Positions 11,004 through 22,140 of a DNA stretch of 64,000 nt are shown here, in pieces. Source of the DNA: Macrolepiota albuminosa (taxonomy: Eukaryota > Basidiomycota > Agaricomycetes > Agaricales > Agaricaceae). The position numbers were made by a program, and so were the translations under genes. The DNA lies in the NCBI GenBank assembly GCA_027475525.1, contig JAMWFC010000119.1, forward strand, positions 62,001 through 126,000, written 5' to 3'. Every line of letters begins with the position of its first letter. The first letter of the stretch is position 1. The notes beneath the pieces are model-generated. The model did not search any database. It was given only the letters and a program-made list of their open reading frames with translations, and had not been told where the DNA came from.

Positions 11004-11561
11004 CCGATGAGTGGCCATGCTGCGGTATACATACACGTACCGATATCGCTTCAGGCGTTTAATCACGGCGTGCATGACTTGTAGCGCATCCACTAACGAC
11101 CAACCATTATGACGCATATTTGGCTGTTGCCTGGGGCTACTCGAACGCAATGTTGTAAGATGAATCTTCATCAGTATGAGTACCAACGGCGACGGTATGG
11201 TTGGGATAATGTGAAGCAGCAACCTCTACAAGCTCTGGCATATAGTTAATACCAAGATAACGGTTCTGGCTATACTCAAGGTTTATATGCGGATGAACAA
11301 AGGTACTGCCTGAGACGTGTAAATTGTTTGGTAAGGGACTATCTGTTGGCAAAGGAAGGCAGGCAGACTTTTGCATCCCTGGCTGTGTTTAGATTGCTTT
11401 ATTGTCATATTTTGCCAACACCTAGTAGAGACTAGCTTGTGGAATGATGTTGGAAGGGCAACGAACAGAAACGGCGACTTCAATTCATTGATATATAGCA
11501 GAATAACAAAACAGGGCCTTTCGGTTTCGCCTAGTCCTAAGAGACACGTAGAGCCATTCAA
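10236..11561 (-). pseudogene. Unrecognised, possibly decayed multi-exon locus
   Basis: Minus-strand frames (11561-11283, 11376-11137, about 11160-11030, 10586-10236) have splice-like borders but no single open model. Readable peptides include HVSGSTFVHPHINLEYSQN and RHNGWSLVDALQVMHAVIKR. A short module is present twice (about 10740-10800 and 10572-10636; peptides AKPLSVCGRSKD and AKPLAACGHSKD). Long simple runs (AAT at about 10810-10840, poly-A at about 10967-11000) sit inside. I do not recognise the family and cannot exclude chance frames. Confidence 0.3.
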
Positions 11562-12478
11562 CTATATGACGACTTTACCCGCATTTGGTTCTGGTTTCAT
11601 ATGATCCATTAGTGAGACTATATGGTCATGGTTAGGAAAAGACGTACCTAGCACTTTGAATGTCAGCAGCGCCTGTTTCAGTGACTCCATGAGAGTGGGA
11701 TGCTGACAACCAAACTGCTTACAAGGTGCACAGAGATTGCCGTAGATCTATCAAGTCACATTATATAAAGTATGCCACAAGAAACCGCTGGATCCAGAAA
11801 CATGTTCTATCAGAAAATCTGCTGACCTATTAAGGCGCTTGCACGCGTGTTTTAACTCTAGTATACTTCATTAGTTTATTTTACTTGTTTATTCGTCAAC
11901 TCTTCCTCCTTGCCCTGTACATAAGTAGTAGTCAGCTGATAGCTTTCACCTCTGACACCAATACACGTAGGTCGCGCAATTGCGTGACCAGTTCTGCGCT
12001 ATCATGGCAGCATTCACGCTAACTGCAGAGGAGAGGTATCTAAGTAAACAGGCCGTCCAACTGAACACTTACATAATATGTATTCAGCATTCACGCTAAC
12101 TGCAGAGGAGAGGTATCTAAGTAAACAGGCCGTCCAACTGAACACTTACATAATATGTATTAATTATTAATTATCAATTATCAATTATCAAATAATTATT
12201 AAGTTACTTAATTATTTACGTATAGTATTTATTGTTATGTTACATATTCCTAAGATTAAATACGATATATATACATGTACGTAAATAGACGAATACGGTG
12301 TGTATTTACTGCAATAAACCGTGAAACACAGTGCGTTGATAATACAATTAAATTATCTGTGAAACTTATAAGGCACGGTAAGCGTTAGAATTAAACTTAC
12401 TCACATAGAAGATACATATGTAATATATACATTCCGCTCATGTGAGGTCTATAATGTGCCCGCACTAACAAAATGAGA

Positions 12479-12960
12479 CTATGAAATACTGGAAGACGGA
12501 ATACTCACTATTTCTCTCAAAGATGTGTTGAAAATGTGATGACAAGTTACGCTAGTCAGAACGATGTGCGTTACTGTTATGCCCTGAGCTGTCCAGCTAC
12601 ACGATGCTCCGGAATACGAATAAGTGTATGCTTCATCCAATTGTTGCTCATCGTTGCTCAGGTATAAATGAAAAGCCGCGATGAGACGACTTTCTTGGTC
12701 GAATCCCTTTAACGTGAGATGTCGCGTGTTACAGTCTCTATGAGCATAAGAGCTAGTAGTAATATATAAAGCCGACATTAGAAAACTGCCTATACATGCT
12801 AAAACGTACGTAAAAACTCACCAGAACACCAGATCGGTAACGTTTGCCCATGTCAATACATCGAAGTACTGACTGGATACTGTAGACAATGCAACGTCCG
12901 CTATCTCCCTCATCCGTCTCCTGCTCGATGATGTAGCGGAAGTGCGGGGTCGCCAACACT
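12479..12960 (-). pseudogene. Unrecognised gene fragment, paralogue of 38900-39241
   Basis: The minus-strand exon-like block 12735-12490 reads YAHRDCNTRHLTLKGFD, then AAFHLYL, LDEAYTYS and SWTAQ, ending at a plausible GTGAGT donor. A matching pattern (HRDKRT-HLT-KAFD, ATFHTH, LDEVWTYS, EWNTK) occurs at 39241-38900, so it is a real gene family rather than a chance frame. The block 12959-12800 (TPHFRYIIEQETDEGDSG, IDMGKRYR) may be an upstream exon of the same gene. Function unknown; the locus is incomplete here. Confidence 0.5.
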
Positions 12961-13309
12961 GAATACTAGCGATGGGAAGTGCGGATATGATGTTATACAA
13001 GTAGAATAACAAGTGTAAACATATATGAATATATATTGGGAGGACACATTGACAGCATACATTTGTTGTGTAAAGTAGTGAGTTCGTGCTGACTATATAT
13101 ATTTTAATGATAACTCAACATATTGGTTGGTTTATCAATTTTGTGTATCGTAGGTCATCCCATCGGTGTACAAGTGACACATCGGGTTTTCCATATAGGT
13201 TCGTGCAGAAACGTTTCGCTTTGACTCGCGTGAATCCATAAATCGAACAGACTGACATGCTTTCTGTACTGTATTACTTGTTATAATTTTACCCATCGGA
13301 GCGTTCTAG

Positions 13310-13656
13310 TCACGAGTGAGTCATAAGTACCAGGTTGATATACAGTGACGGTATTTGCTTCCATAAGGTGTCCGTTGAGCAAGTCCAATGCAACATAGAA
13401 TGCTTATACAAGTAAAACCAAGCGGTGGCGATAATGCATTTTCCAGAGCGTACAATAGTCTTTCGTAGGAGGAAGCTAGATGCAACATAGCAGGTATAAG
13501 AAACCACTGAAAGGAAACAACAGACTGAAAGGCATAGAAAAGTGGAGAGCACCTCAGGATAAGAAGAGCTGAATGATTATGTACGTACTTATATATAATA
13601 AACAAAATAGTAATACATAACATCAAATATACACGTATCATAAGTCGTTTCAACAT
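13310..13656 (-). other. Overlapping hydrophobic open frames, unassigned
   Basis: Two minus-strand frames (13656-13321 and 13552-13310) read Cys- and Leu-rich peptides with no family resemblance. They could be further exons of the 12.5-kb locus or chance frames. Confidence 0.2.
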
Positions 13657-14688
13657 ACCATAAAGTTAGACATTTTTTAAAATAAAAAGAAAAATAAATT
13701 GTTTTTCTCATTTTTACAAGTAGAACCGGTTTGTCTTGTTGGATAGGCTTGTACAAAGTGGCATGACAACGATTAAATGTATATATGGGTACTTGTTATG
13801 TAATATCTGAACAGTCATTCAACCAATCCATTACATAATACAGAATCACTTTTATAAATTTGTTATTCAATTTTACTATTCGTTCCTTTTATACTTCAAT
13901 AATTATAAAAAATCATGATAAACAAATAACTAAATATAATTAAATAATTTTACTATTCGTTCCTTTTATACTTCAATAATTATAAAAAATCATGATAAAC
14001 AAATAACTAAATATAATTAAATTGATCGTCCCACTGGACGCTTACATAATATACAATTGCGTTAAAAAACATGTAATGTGGATGGTCGCAAAATTGGTCA
14101 GGTGAACATGCAGTGGACATCATGTGCCCAAACTCGTGATTACTACATAATAAACCAATTTTAATATAAATTGGTCAGGTGAACATGCAGTGGACATCAT
14201 GTGCCCAAACTCGTGATTACTACATAATAAACCAATTTTAATATACGTGAAGACATATTATATAAGCGTTAGGATGCACGATCAACTGATCTTTTACTGA
14301 GTAACCACCAATAAAATAAATAAATAAATAAATAAATAACTGTAATATGGAAATAAACTGTTTGTCCCACCAACTGCTTATATAATATGCACGTTTGTTC
14401 GGTTGATAGGTATACCGAGGATCGTCTTTATGGATTACTTAGTCCTTAGTTAGCTATAGTTAATGAAAATACATTATAAATGATACTCACTATGTGTGCG
14501 TTTAATATATATTATGTCAGCATTCAGGTGTACGACCGCCGATGGTTTTTAAAGATCGTATGACCTTGCGTCGTCCAAATTCACATGAACTGTCCTCATA
14601 TTGCAAAGGGTGGTTTAAACAATACAACCTATAGCTTAACCACACAGACTTGATTCAAACTAAACAACTCCCTATCGGTAATGTATGA
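13657..14688. other. AT-rich interval downstream of the first Helitron's coding region
   Basis: It holds a short AAAT microsatellite (about 14308-14337), two 77-bp assembly-type duplications (about 13869/13946 and 14091/14168), and three copies of a motif ending in CGCTTA(C/T)ATAATAT (near 14030, 14255 in reverse, 14355). The 3' end of the Helitron should fall in or near this interval, but no unambiguous hairpin plus CTRR end was picked out by eye. Confidence 0.5.
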
Positions 14689-16021
14689 TCACGCCACTCT
14701 AACGTATAACACTATCGTTGCTTTACTACCTCTACAGACTTGTACATCCAATGTATCCAGACTGCCTTCTTTGACAATCAACCTTCTAATAGTAATTAAA
14801 CTGTCATGGAACCACACCCTCAAGGACAAATCCACATATCGACAAGTAAAATGACTGTTTGCAAAATATATGATACCTTTTATGATATATCATCTGTCTT
14901 CCGACCCATAAACCGGCACATCGATGTATCTATTAATTGTGATGTTGATCGATGCCACATCAAAAGACATTATTGGTGCTGTGTATACTGTTCTCATTAT
15001 TCTAACTAATTCAGATGCGCATGTTCTGCACCGAGATTCGGTAAGAAATTCCATGTTTCTTAGGAAATGTTGTATTGACAGTTGTGAATTATCTAGTATG
15101 GCAATCTGACACGAATTCGATGTAACAGCTCTTCTGTTAACTGCATGACCACGTGGACAGTGCATGTATGACGTGTATACATTTTGCTTGCATATAAGCA
15201 ACTCTTTGATCACAGCATGAACACTCGTTAGTTCACCATACAAAAAGTTTATCGGATTGCAATTATTCATACAATTTCTCAAAACCTCTCTTGCGTCGTC
15301 TAGCATGATTTTATTTTTGTGTGTTGATAAGAAGTTGCTTTCCATGCTTCGCATAATTGACGTCCCAAACAATCGGAAATTCCTTGACCATAGTGACATG
15401 TCATCTTGCCATATATTGTACAATATAGTTATCACCGCATCATACGCGCAACTGTTGGAATTCCACTCAGTTCCAATCAGTCCTCCACATATGTCCATAT
15501 TTAATTCCCATTCGCTGATTATAATATTTTTTGAAATTTTCAAGTTGCGTGAATCATTGTTGTGGTTTCAGGTTATTTTGCTGGGTATCAGATGAGGATG
15601 TACTATGGGCTGAGTGCCCTTAGCTGGAATAAATCTGCTTTTAGGAGACTGCGGTAGCTTAATAGGTCTATCTTCACTAGCAACCTGCCATTTGATATCA
15701 GGGAATGATGCATCATTGTAAGGGTCCTTGTCACTCCAACGTAAGGCCATATGAAGGTTAGAGGGCATGTAACCTTTTTGTTTGCACTGTCTAAATGAAT
15801 GTCCTTGTCACTCCAACGTAAGGCCATATGAAGGTTAGAGGGCATGTAACCTTTTTGTTTGCACTGTCTAAATGAATAAATTAGATCGGATCGTCTAGGT
15901 GAATCGACAAAACCTTTAGGGAGCTGGTTCATATATCTGAGTTTGGTTATTTCATCGAGCAGTTCCAAGTCACGAAATTCCCTGCGCAATGCGCCACTCG
16001 CTTTGCCTTGTATTTTGTTAG
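14689..16021 (-). pseudogene. Helitron 1 C-terminal tail with cysteine-protease-like module
   Basis: After the helicase comes the conserved tail GALRREFRDLELLDEITKL, SNLHMALRWSDKDPYNDA (duplication at about 15724/15801). Then a separate module begins near 15490: GLIGTEWNSNSCAYDAVIT, with NSC-A-YDA resembling a catalytic Cys box. Past a TGA (14890) it continues with GIIYFANSHFTCRYVD and WFHDS, resembling the His box of deubiquitinase-type proteases. The frame closes with TGA at 14689. A paired Cys set (CPRGH, CRTCASE) lies between. The role, possibly processing of the Helitron polyprotein or removal of ubiquitin-like tags, is inference. Confidence 0.7.
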
Positions 16022-17704
16022 CATCAAATCCTCATATGATGAGCGTTCCTGCAGCAGTAGCACTGTGGGATAGTGCAGTGTAGTAGGCTTGGTGCGATTG
16101 ACACTTGGTTAAGTCTACTGGATTGTAAGGTCTAGTTTTTCCTTGACTCGCATAATCCGTCATTGCATAGTTTACCAATACCTCTACCTGTGATCGAGAC
16201 AAAGATACACTGTCGTCGCTAGGGAGTCTACATTTTAAATGCATGCTTGTACATACAATCAGAACCACATTAACGGGAAGTCCATCGATTTTTACTCTTT
16301 GTGGAGGATTGTTGAGTAGTACAAATAACGTATCCAGCATAATCTGTCCAGCTGATCCAATGCAACTTTTCCAACCATACACAAAACCTTCCTGTCCGTT
16401 GGTGATGCATAATTCTGTAGCTACATTATTCTTGATTATAACAGGCAAGCCTACACACAACGACAGCTTTCCCATGACTTGAACACTGCAAGATGACGGT
16501 GGTTGGTCCCACAATGCACGCTGTATAGTTGGAGGAAATCTCGCGGTTTCTTTAGAGCACATGTAACTGGATGAATGGGTTTTTGTTTCATTGCCATCTC
16601 TGGAAGACGGACTATCTTCGCTGTAGAAATGCACTAGTTCCTGACGGGTCTCAATTGTGAATCAAATACTTCCTATAATGTTAATAGCGTCTTTGTCCAC
16701 GTTTTGTGCGGTGATTATAGAAATGCTTCTGAACTGTTTGTCAGATATAGACGGGCAACTATTAGAGACGGCCAATGACCTGCTCCTAAGAAATTTAATG
16801 TCTTCTTTGGTGCATGCTCTATACCTCATGTTTTCGAGTGCGGTGCGCAAAGCAGCGTCCTCCTAAGAAATTTAATGTCTTCTTTGGTGCATGCTCTATA
16901 CCTCATGTTTTCGAGTGCGGTGCGCAAAGCTGCGTCCTCCGTAGACTGAGTTTTCTGCCTCATGTTTTTATGCAATATGACAATGGTCGTTACCTGATGC
17001 CATACAGCCTTGCCTATGGCAGACTCCTGATCCTTCAACGTTTTGGTATTTAAACCTACAGTTCTACTATATAATGCCGATCCTTCGTGCCCAGCGACAG
17101 GGGGCAACTGAGCGAAATCACCTGCAAATACCATGTTCATACCACCGAAAGGGATATCTAGTCTACCAGACAGCTGAGCCAGTCTTGCGGATATCTTATA
17201 CAAGTCTCGACACGATAACATAGATACTTCGTCGAAAAACACGTAATCGACACCTAGTAGACGAGTTTTAATTTGAGCGAGTTGTTTCTTCGACACACCA
17301 ACCATGTCGTTAATGCCGAACATCGAATGATATGTTGAACCACCTATAAGCGATGCAGCAGTGCCCGTAGGTGCAACCACAGCCAGACGATATGCCTCTC
17401 CTCTAGCTTCAAAATACTTGATGAGGGCTCGGAGCACCTGGGTTTTTCCGGTGCCCCCCATTCCTCCCATATACAATTTAAGTTGCTCAGGCATATACGA
17501 CGTTGCGTGATTAGCCACAATGCGGAACACTCTTAGCTGTTCTTCGTTCAGCCCATAGTCTGAGGATATAATAGCGATAGTAGGTTCCCATTTATCATCC
17601 ACATATATTTTCTGAAGATACTTCCAATCTACTACGTCGACATGTCCTGGTAGTTCTGGTACGCTGCCTGGCAACTTACCACTGCACGCAGGTATGCTGG
17701 AATG
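16022..17704 (-). pseudogene. Helitron 1 PIF1-family DNA helicase domain
   Basis: A superfamily-1 5'-3' helicase that would unwind DNA during transposition. Visible motifs: Walker A GGMGGTGKTQ (near 17455), VVAPTGTAA, Walker B YVFFDEVSML, GDFAQLPPVAG (motif III), HKNMRQ, DYASQGKTRPYN (motif V) and YYTALSHSATAAGT (motif VI). In motif VI the usual Arg of ALSR is His, a C-to-T type change on the other strand that should damage ATP hydrolysis coupling. The 77-bp duplication at about 16784/16861 shifts the frame, and TGA codons lie at 16662 and 16032. Confidence 0.9.
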
Positions 17705-17749
17705 TCAGCTCTTCAGCACCTCATCCCGCTTTGCTGTAACAACAGCTTT

Positions 17750-18724
17750 CTAGTAAGTCAAATTACGTTCCTCAATCATAGGTTCAACGGCGTCAATTTG
17801 AAGAAACACCTGGTCTACTATAGGATCTCTCCACCCAAGATCTGCCATAGTTGCTGACATTTGCAGCATATCAGATCTATGTTTTAATTCTTTCTTGCCA
17901 AATACAGCAGATGTTTCTTCATCAATACCTGCAATTACATTGTCCATATCCTCGAAGTTTTCAGTTTTGTCCCGCTGCATCATGTCAGATAGTTCGTCTC
18001 TGGTCAGCATTGAATTAGTAAGACATACACCTCCGCTCTTCAGCTGAGCATAAAAGTTGTTGGCCGCATCCAAGCACTCATATCGTATGTTCATGTTCTT
18101 GAGCAATGTGAGTTGACGCTTATTGAAGGATGTAGATTCAAAAGCTGAATCCCACGTTTCTCCAGTATTTTTAAGGTTGTGTCCTGTACGCCAAGGTTTG
18201 AAAAGCGTTAACATGGTCGCACAATAGTACTCTCTATCCCCTTGATCCTTCCTAGGTAAATTTCCGCCTACTAAATTAGGGACACACCTACATAAGGGAG
18301 GATACACATAAGTACCATGAGTATCGGAAAGCGGATGACGAGTTGAGAATTTAACAACCACCGACCCCTGCATATTTTTCGTTCCACCAATGGATATATC
18401 GTCATCATCGACCAATATATTACGTGTTCTGTTGGTCAATTTGACTCTCTTACATCTCGACGACCACTCGTACAAAGTCATTCGGTCCAACTCCGGCCCT
18501 CTGAAAATATAATCAAATACGGGTGATAGCCCTATCACTCGTCCTCGTTTCTTAATTATTGCCAACTTATCGGGAAACTTGTCACATAACTGGTCAGCAG
18601 CATAGTCCGCCCAAGGACGTCTGGCTTCTCGAATGAAAGCAGGCCAATACAAATTTGAGAAATTATGGTCAGTATAATGATCAGGATTGCCCAATAGATA
18701 CATGCAAATCATAAAGCAGGCCAA
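17750..18724 (-). pseudogene. Helitron 1 Rep-to-helicase linker
   Basis: A 324-codon segment continues from the Rep region (the boundary is blurred by the duplication at about 18636/18713). It contains LLGNPDHYTDHNFSNLYW, EYYCATMLTLFKPWRTG, and an acidic segment near its end, all characteristic of the stretch between Rep and helicase in agaric Helitrons. It ends at a TAG (17750-17752) followed within 50 bp by a TGA (17705-17707); the frame then continues directly into the helicase. Confidence 0.75.
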
Positions 18725-20123
18725 TACAAATTTGAGAAATTATGGTCAGTATAATGATCAGGATTGCCCAATAGATACATGCAAATCATTGGTGATCCCA
18801 TTTCCGTTTTAGCGCTAAGAACATTGGCTATCTTGGTCATTAGTGTGCGGGCTTTCTCTTGACGATTAAGTGGACCGTTTAGTATATCTGCATGTTTAGT
18901 GAATATTGAGGCAACTGCCTCAAACGCAGTACATGTTTTGAGGGTGGGCTTTGTCATGTATTTAGTGACGTACAACAACACAGTCTTGATGGCCGTCCCA
19001 GAGCAGAGGCTTGTTACGTCGGTATTGCATCGAAACAGGTAAGTGAGAGGACTTGTAAACGTATTGAGCCACGGTTCTGTCTTCCGCATGTTCAAAGCAC
19101 TAGTCGTCGGATCAACTTCTGTGTGAGCATACAAAGGACGAGGGAATCTTGCTCTACATTTACCCCACGGGTTATCAAGACATCCTTTGTGTTCCTTGTT
19201 TTTTTTCTGTATGCCATTTTTGTCCTTAGTGGAAGTACATGTATGTATGTTTGATCGGTACAGCAGATCGTCCACCGTATGACAAAAGCGATCCCACCAT
19301 CCTGCTGCATTATCACATGCTGCGCACAACGAACATTCTTCTTTGCAAGGAAGGGACAGCTGTTCCGGAAGCGACCTAGTAGGATCCGTATATCCTGAGG
19401 TAGCTTTATTTAATGATATCTGCTTTTCAATGTCTTCCAGTGTTCCAGTCAAGAAATCGCCTCGATGTACTGATTCTAGATATTCCACGATAGCCTTTTG
19501 AAACCCCGACGACGGGTCCATGATTTTTTCTCTTACTTCATCTGAAGTGAACCCTCGAATCCACAGAAGCATGTGTAAATGTAGGGTAAGCCTACCTTGT
19601 TGTTCCATGGTACCGTAGTATGCCGAAGTCCTCGAATCCACAGAAGCATGTGTAAATGTAGGGTAAGCCTACCTTGTTGTTCCATGGTACCGTAGTATGC
19701 CGAAGTATGACCATAAAATCCTGGGGTATCTGAGTTAGCTCCTAACATGTGTATTATGAACGCGTTTATTATAAAATGAAAGAAATGTGCGCCGGCAACA
19801 GGATTATTGGATATAAGTCAGTAAGCATTGTCTGAAGTATAGGGGACAGATGGTGTGAAGGACGTCTTGCTATCTGCGTAATAAAGACATATAGGATGTT
19901 TTACATCGGCAGGCGATAAAGTGATATACCAAGAAGGAGCACCTTTGCTTATGACCAGGGACCATATCTCATTCCGCATGTGTTTTTTGGAAACAGCAGA
20001 CCCTTCAACACCGCCAGAAATCACATCCAAGTCATCTATTACACGGAAACAAGCTTTTTCATCCTCTGTAACCGGCTTCACTATATCTCCAGCTGCCATT
20101 CTTTGTGAAAGGTCAGAAAACAC
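18709..20123 (-). pseudogene. Helitron 1 Rep (HUH endonuclease) region
   Basis: This is the rolling-circle replication initiator domain. Family landmarks are NNPVAGAHFFHFIINAFI, GFYGHTSAYYGTMEQQGR, the HUH-type metal site in LTLHLHMLLWIRG (near 19570) and the paired-tyrosine motif LLYVTKYMTKP (near 18950); the tyrosines would carry out strand nicking and joining. A TGA at 19818-19820 splits it where relatives usually have Arg. A 77-bp duplication at about 19553/19630 lies right on the HUH region and duplicates it. All catalytic residues I can recognise are still present. Confidence 0.85.
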
Positions 20124-20209
20124 TTTTGGATTGACAGTTGTAAGACGGTCAGATATGTCGTTAAAGTTTGCATGTTCTGTTGCTAGATAGCCTCCACTAG
20201 TAGCAGCCT

Positions 20210-22140
20210 TTACCTGTTCATGGCTGAAGATATGTCGTTAAAGTTTGCATGTTCTGTTGCTAGATAGCCTCCACTAGTAGCAGCCTTTACCTGTTCATGG
20301 CTGAAGGCAGCAAATGGGAATCCAGTATCTGTTTGAAAGTGTTTATCATGATACATAAGCAGATTGGCTTTATGTGTGCGCACTGATACGCCACACTTGT
20401 TACCGCCTATGCCACCTAGACCATAGGGGAACAGCCAAGGAAACATTTGCAGATACAAATCCGAATCGCCGAATGTATTCTTGGAGTATGTAGAATGACC
20501 AATATGCAGAGCCTTTCCATTAGACATCCAATGTTGCATTGCAAGGCCTTTAAGTTCATCTGTAGTCTTGGCTGATAAAGCATCACCGGTGAGGCCGTGG
20601 ACAACAAAGGGGCAATCGCCCACGTTGACACCAGACTCCTTATTATCTTCATGTACCGGTGGATCTATCGTACCAGCCTCGTCAGCGCTTTGGCGATGAA
20701 CAACGGATACAGGAGGAACATCTTCAGGATATCCCTCTAAGTTGCTGTACGATATTTCCAGATCGCTATATGAAGAATGGTTAAGTTTGAGCCATTCTAA
20801 CGCACGCTGAACATTCTGTCTTCTCACGAGCAGAGGTAGCCTCTGTAACTCCTTAGCAGATGGCTTGCAAGGACCAGAAAATAAAATTGCGATCACATCA
20901 TTGAGGTCAGAGGTAGCCTCTGTAACTCCTTAGCAGATGGCTTGCAAGGACCAGAAAATAAAATTGCGATCACATCATTGAGGTCAGTTACAGGAGGTGG
21001 AAGGACTTGATATACCTTCTGAATAGGTGACTCGAAAGCAATAAGATGCGCCTTCATCTTGCTCAGACCAGAGGCTGAAACATGAGCGTAACACAAGGAC
21101 TTTCTTACCCTAGCAACTAATATCTGTTCGATCCAATTAAGGTGTTTTAACACGTCAGGTATAGGGCCAATCCAAAAACCATTGGCTAGTGCGTTTTTTG
21201 GAACGAGCCCATTGAACAGTTGCTGTCTGCACGGTCGACAAACGTGTTTACATGAGTGATCAATTACTGGTCCTCTCAGCTCCCTGATACGATCCGTATC
21301 GGACAATCGTTCTATTCTGGTGACTCCTGGAACGCAGAGTACGTCTAGATAACCTTTCACACTCTTGAGAGTATTCATATCGGCTACAGGATGTAGGAGA
21401 CCACATACCGCACAGCCTGCTTCCTCCACGTATCTATGTCCTGTACCAGAACAAAAATTTCCTACAACATCCATGGTTTGCATTTTACTAAGAGGATGTG
21501 GCAGAAATACCACGCTTTCATCTGGATCTGGATATTCTTGTTCAAGAGGTACGGTGATGCCTTGTTCAATGCACGTTGATTTATGGGTATGTCTATGGGT
21601 ACCATGACGACAAGGATATGATCGGCTCTGTTTATGTGTGCAATGGGCGATTGCCCGCCTTGCTGCGTCTTTGGTTTGTTTATCTGGTTCAGCCCATAAT
21701 ACCGTAGTGTTGATGATGCACGATGGGCAACTGTGACCATCAAACTTTGAGGACAATTCTTCCTTCAATATAGAAGTACTCATACTGATGCCGTGCATGC
21801 GGGCAACCAGACGGATATTTTTTATAGACAAGTGGTCGACTATCTCTCGTACAGGTATTTGTGCATGCACAAAGCCTTTTGTCACGGGATATGATGCGAG
21901 ACTGCTGGCATCTACATGATCAACATATTTGAACACCTGTCCTACCAGGACGTGCTCATGACTGGCAGACACATGCGGACTAACTGCCTCTACAGGAAAT
22001 GAATAAAACTTGGCACCACCAAAGTGAATAACGCGACGCGGGGTGTCTTTCTTCGAGTAGTGCAGTGTACGAACATGGGGTTGTAAGCCTAACGATGGAC
22101 ATAATACATTATACCCGTAGGGATGACGCACACACTCCAT
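20210..22140 (-). pseudogene. Helitron 1 N-terminal region (DUF6570-like, Helitron-like N)
   Basis: It starts at the ATG at 22140 (MECVRHPYGYNVLCPSLG). Paired Cys and His residues follow: CPSC, CAVCGLLHP, and HSCKHVCRPCRQQLFNG. The DUF6570 signature is then NGFWIGPIPDVLKHLNWIEQ, VARVRKSLCYAHV, KMKAHLIAFESPI and QVLPPP. After the 77-bp duplication at about 20831/20908 the frame resumes at LLVRRQNVQRALEWLKLNH and continues to WLFPYGLGGIGG, typical of the segment before Rep in fungal Helitrons. It probably contacts DNA through its zinc-binding clusters, by family analogy. No stop occurs before 20210 once the duplication is discounted. Confidence 0.8.

Larger units (their letters stand above)
14689..22140 (-). 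mobile_element. Helitron 1 coding region (Rep-helicase-protease-like), degenerate
   Basis: The minus strand encodes, in order, a DUF6570-like zinc-rich N-terminus, the Helitron-like N domain, the HUH Rep domain, a PIF1-type helicase, the fungal Helitron tail (GALRREFRDLELLDEITKL), and a cysteine-protease-like module. Six 77-bp duplications (from about 15724, 16784, 18636, 19553, 20151, 20831) create frameshifts that vanish if one copy is ignored, leaving about 2,300 codons. Seven in-frame stops remain: TGA at 19818, 17705, 16662, 16032, 15568 and 14890, and TAG at 17750. The element therefore looks inactive. Termini were not located. Confidence 0.9.

Noticed and set aside
10705..11222. Phe/Ile-rich frames resembling membrane proteins
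   Set aside because: They are translations of AAT and poly-A runs; low complexity, no conserved features.
14689..22140. TGA recoded as an amino acid, given the excess of in-frame TGA
   Set aside because: The intact DUF6535-ankyrin gene ends in TGA (47651-47653) and the JmjC model ends in TGA with good phases, so TGA works as a stop. TAG and TAA also occur in the broken frames. CpG decay explains the bias better.
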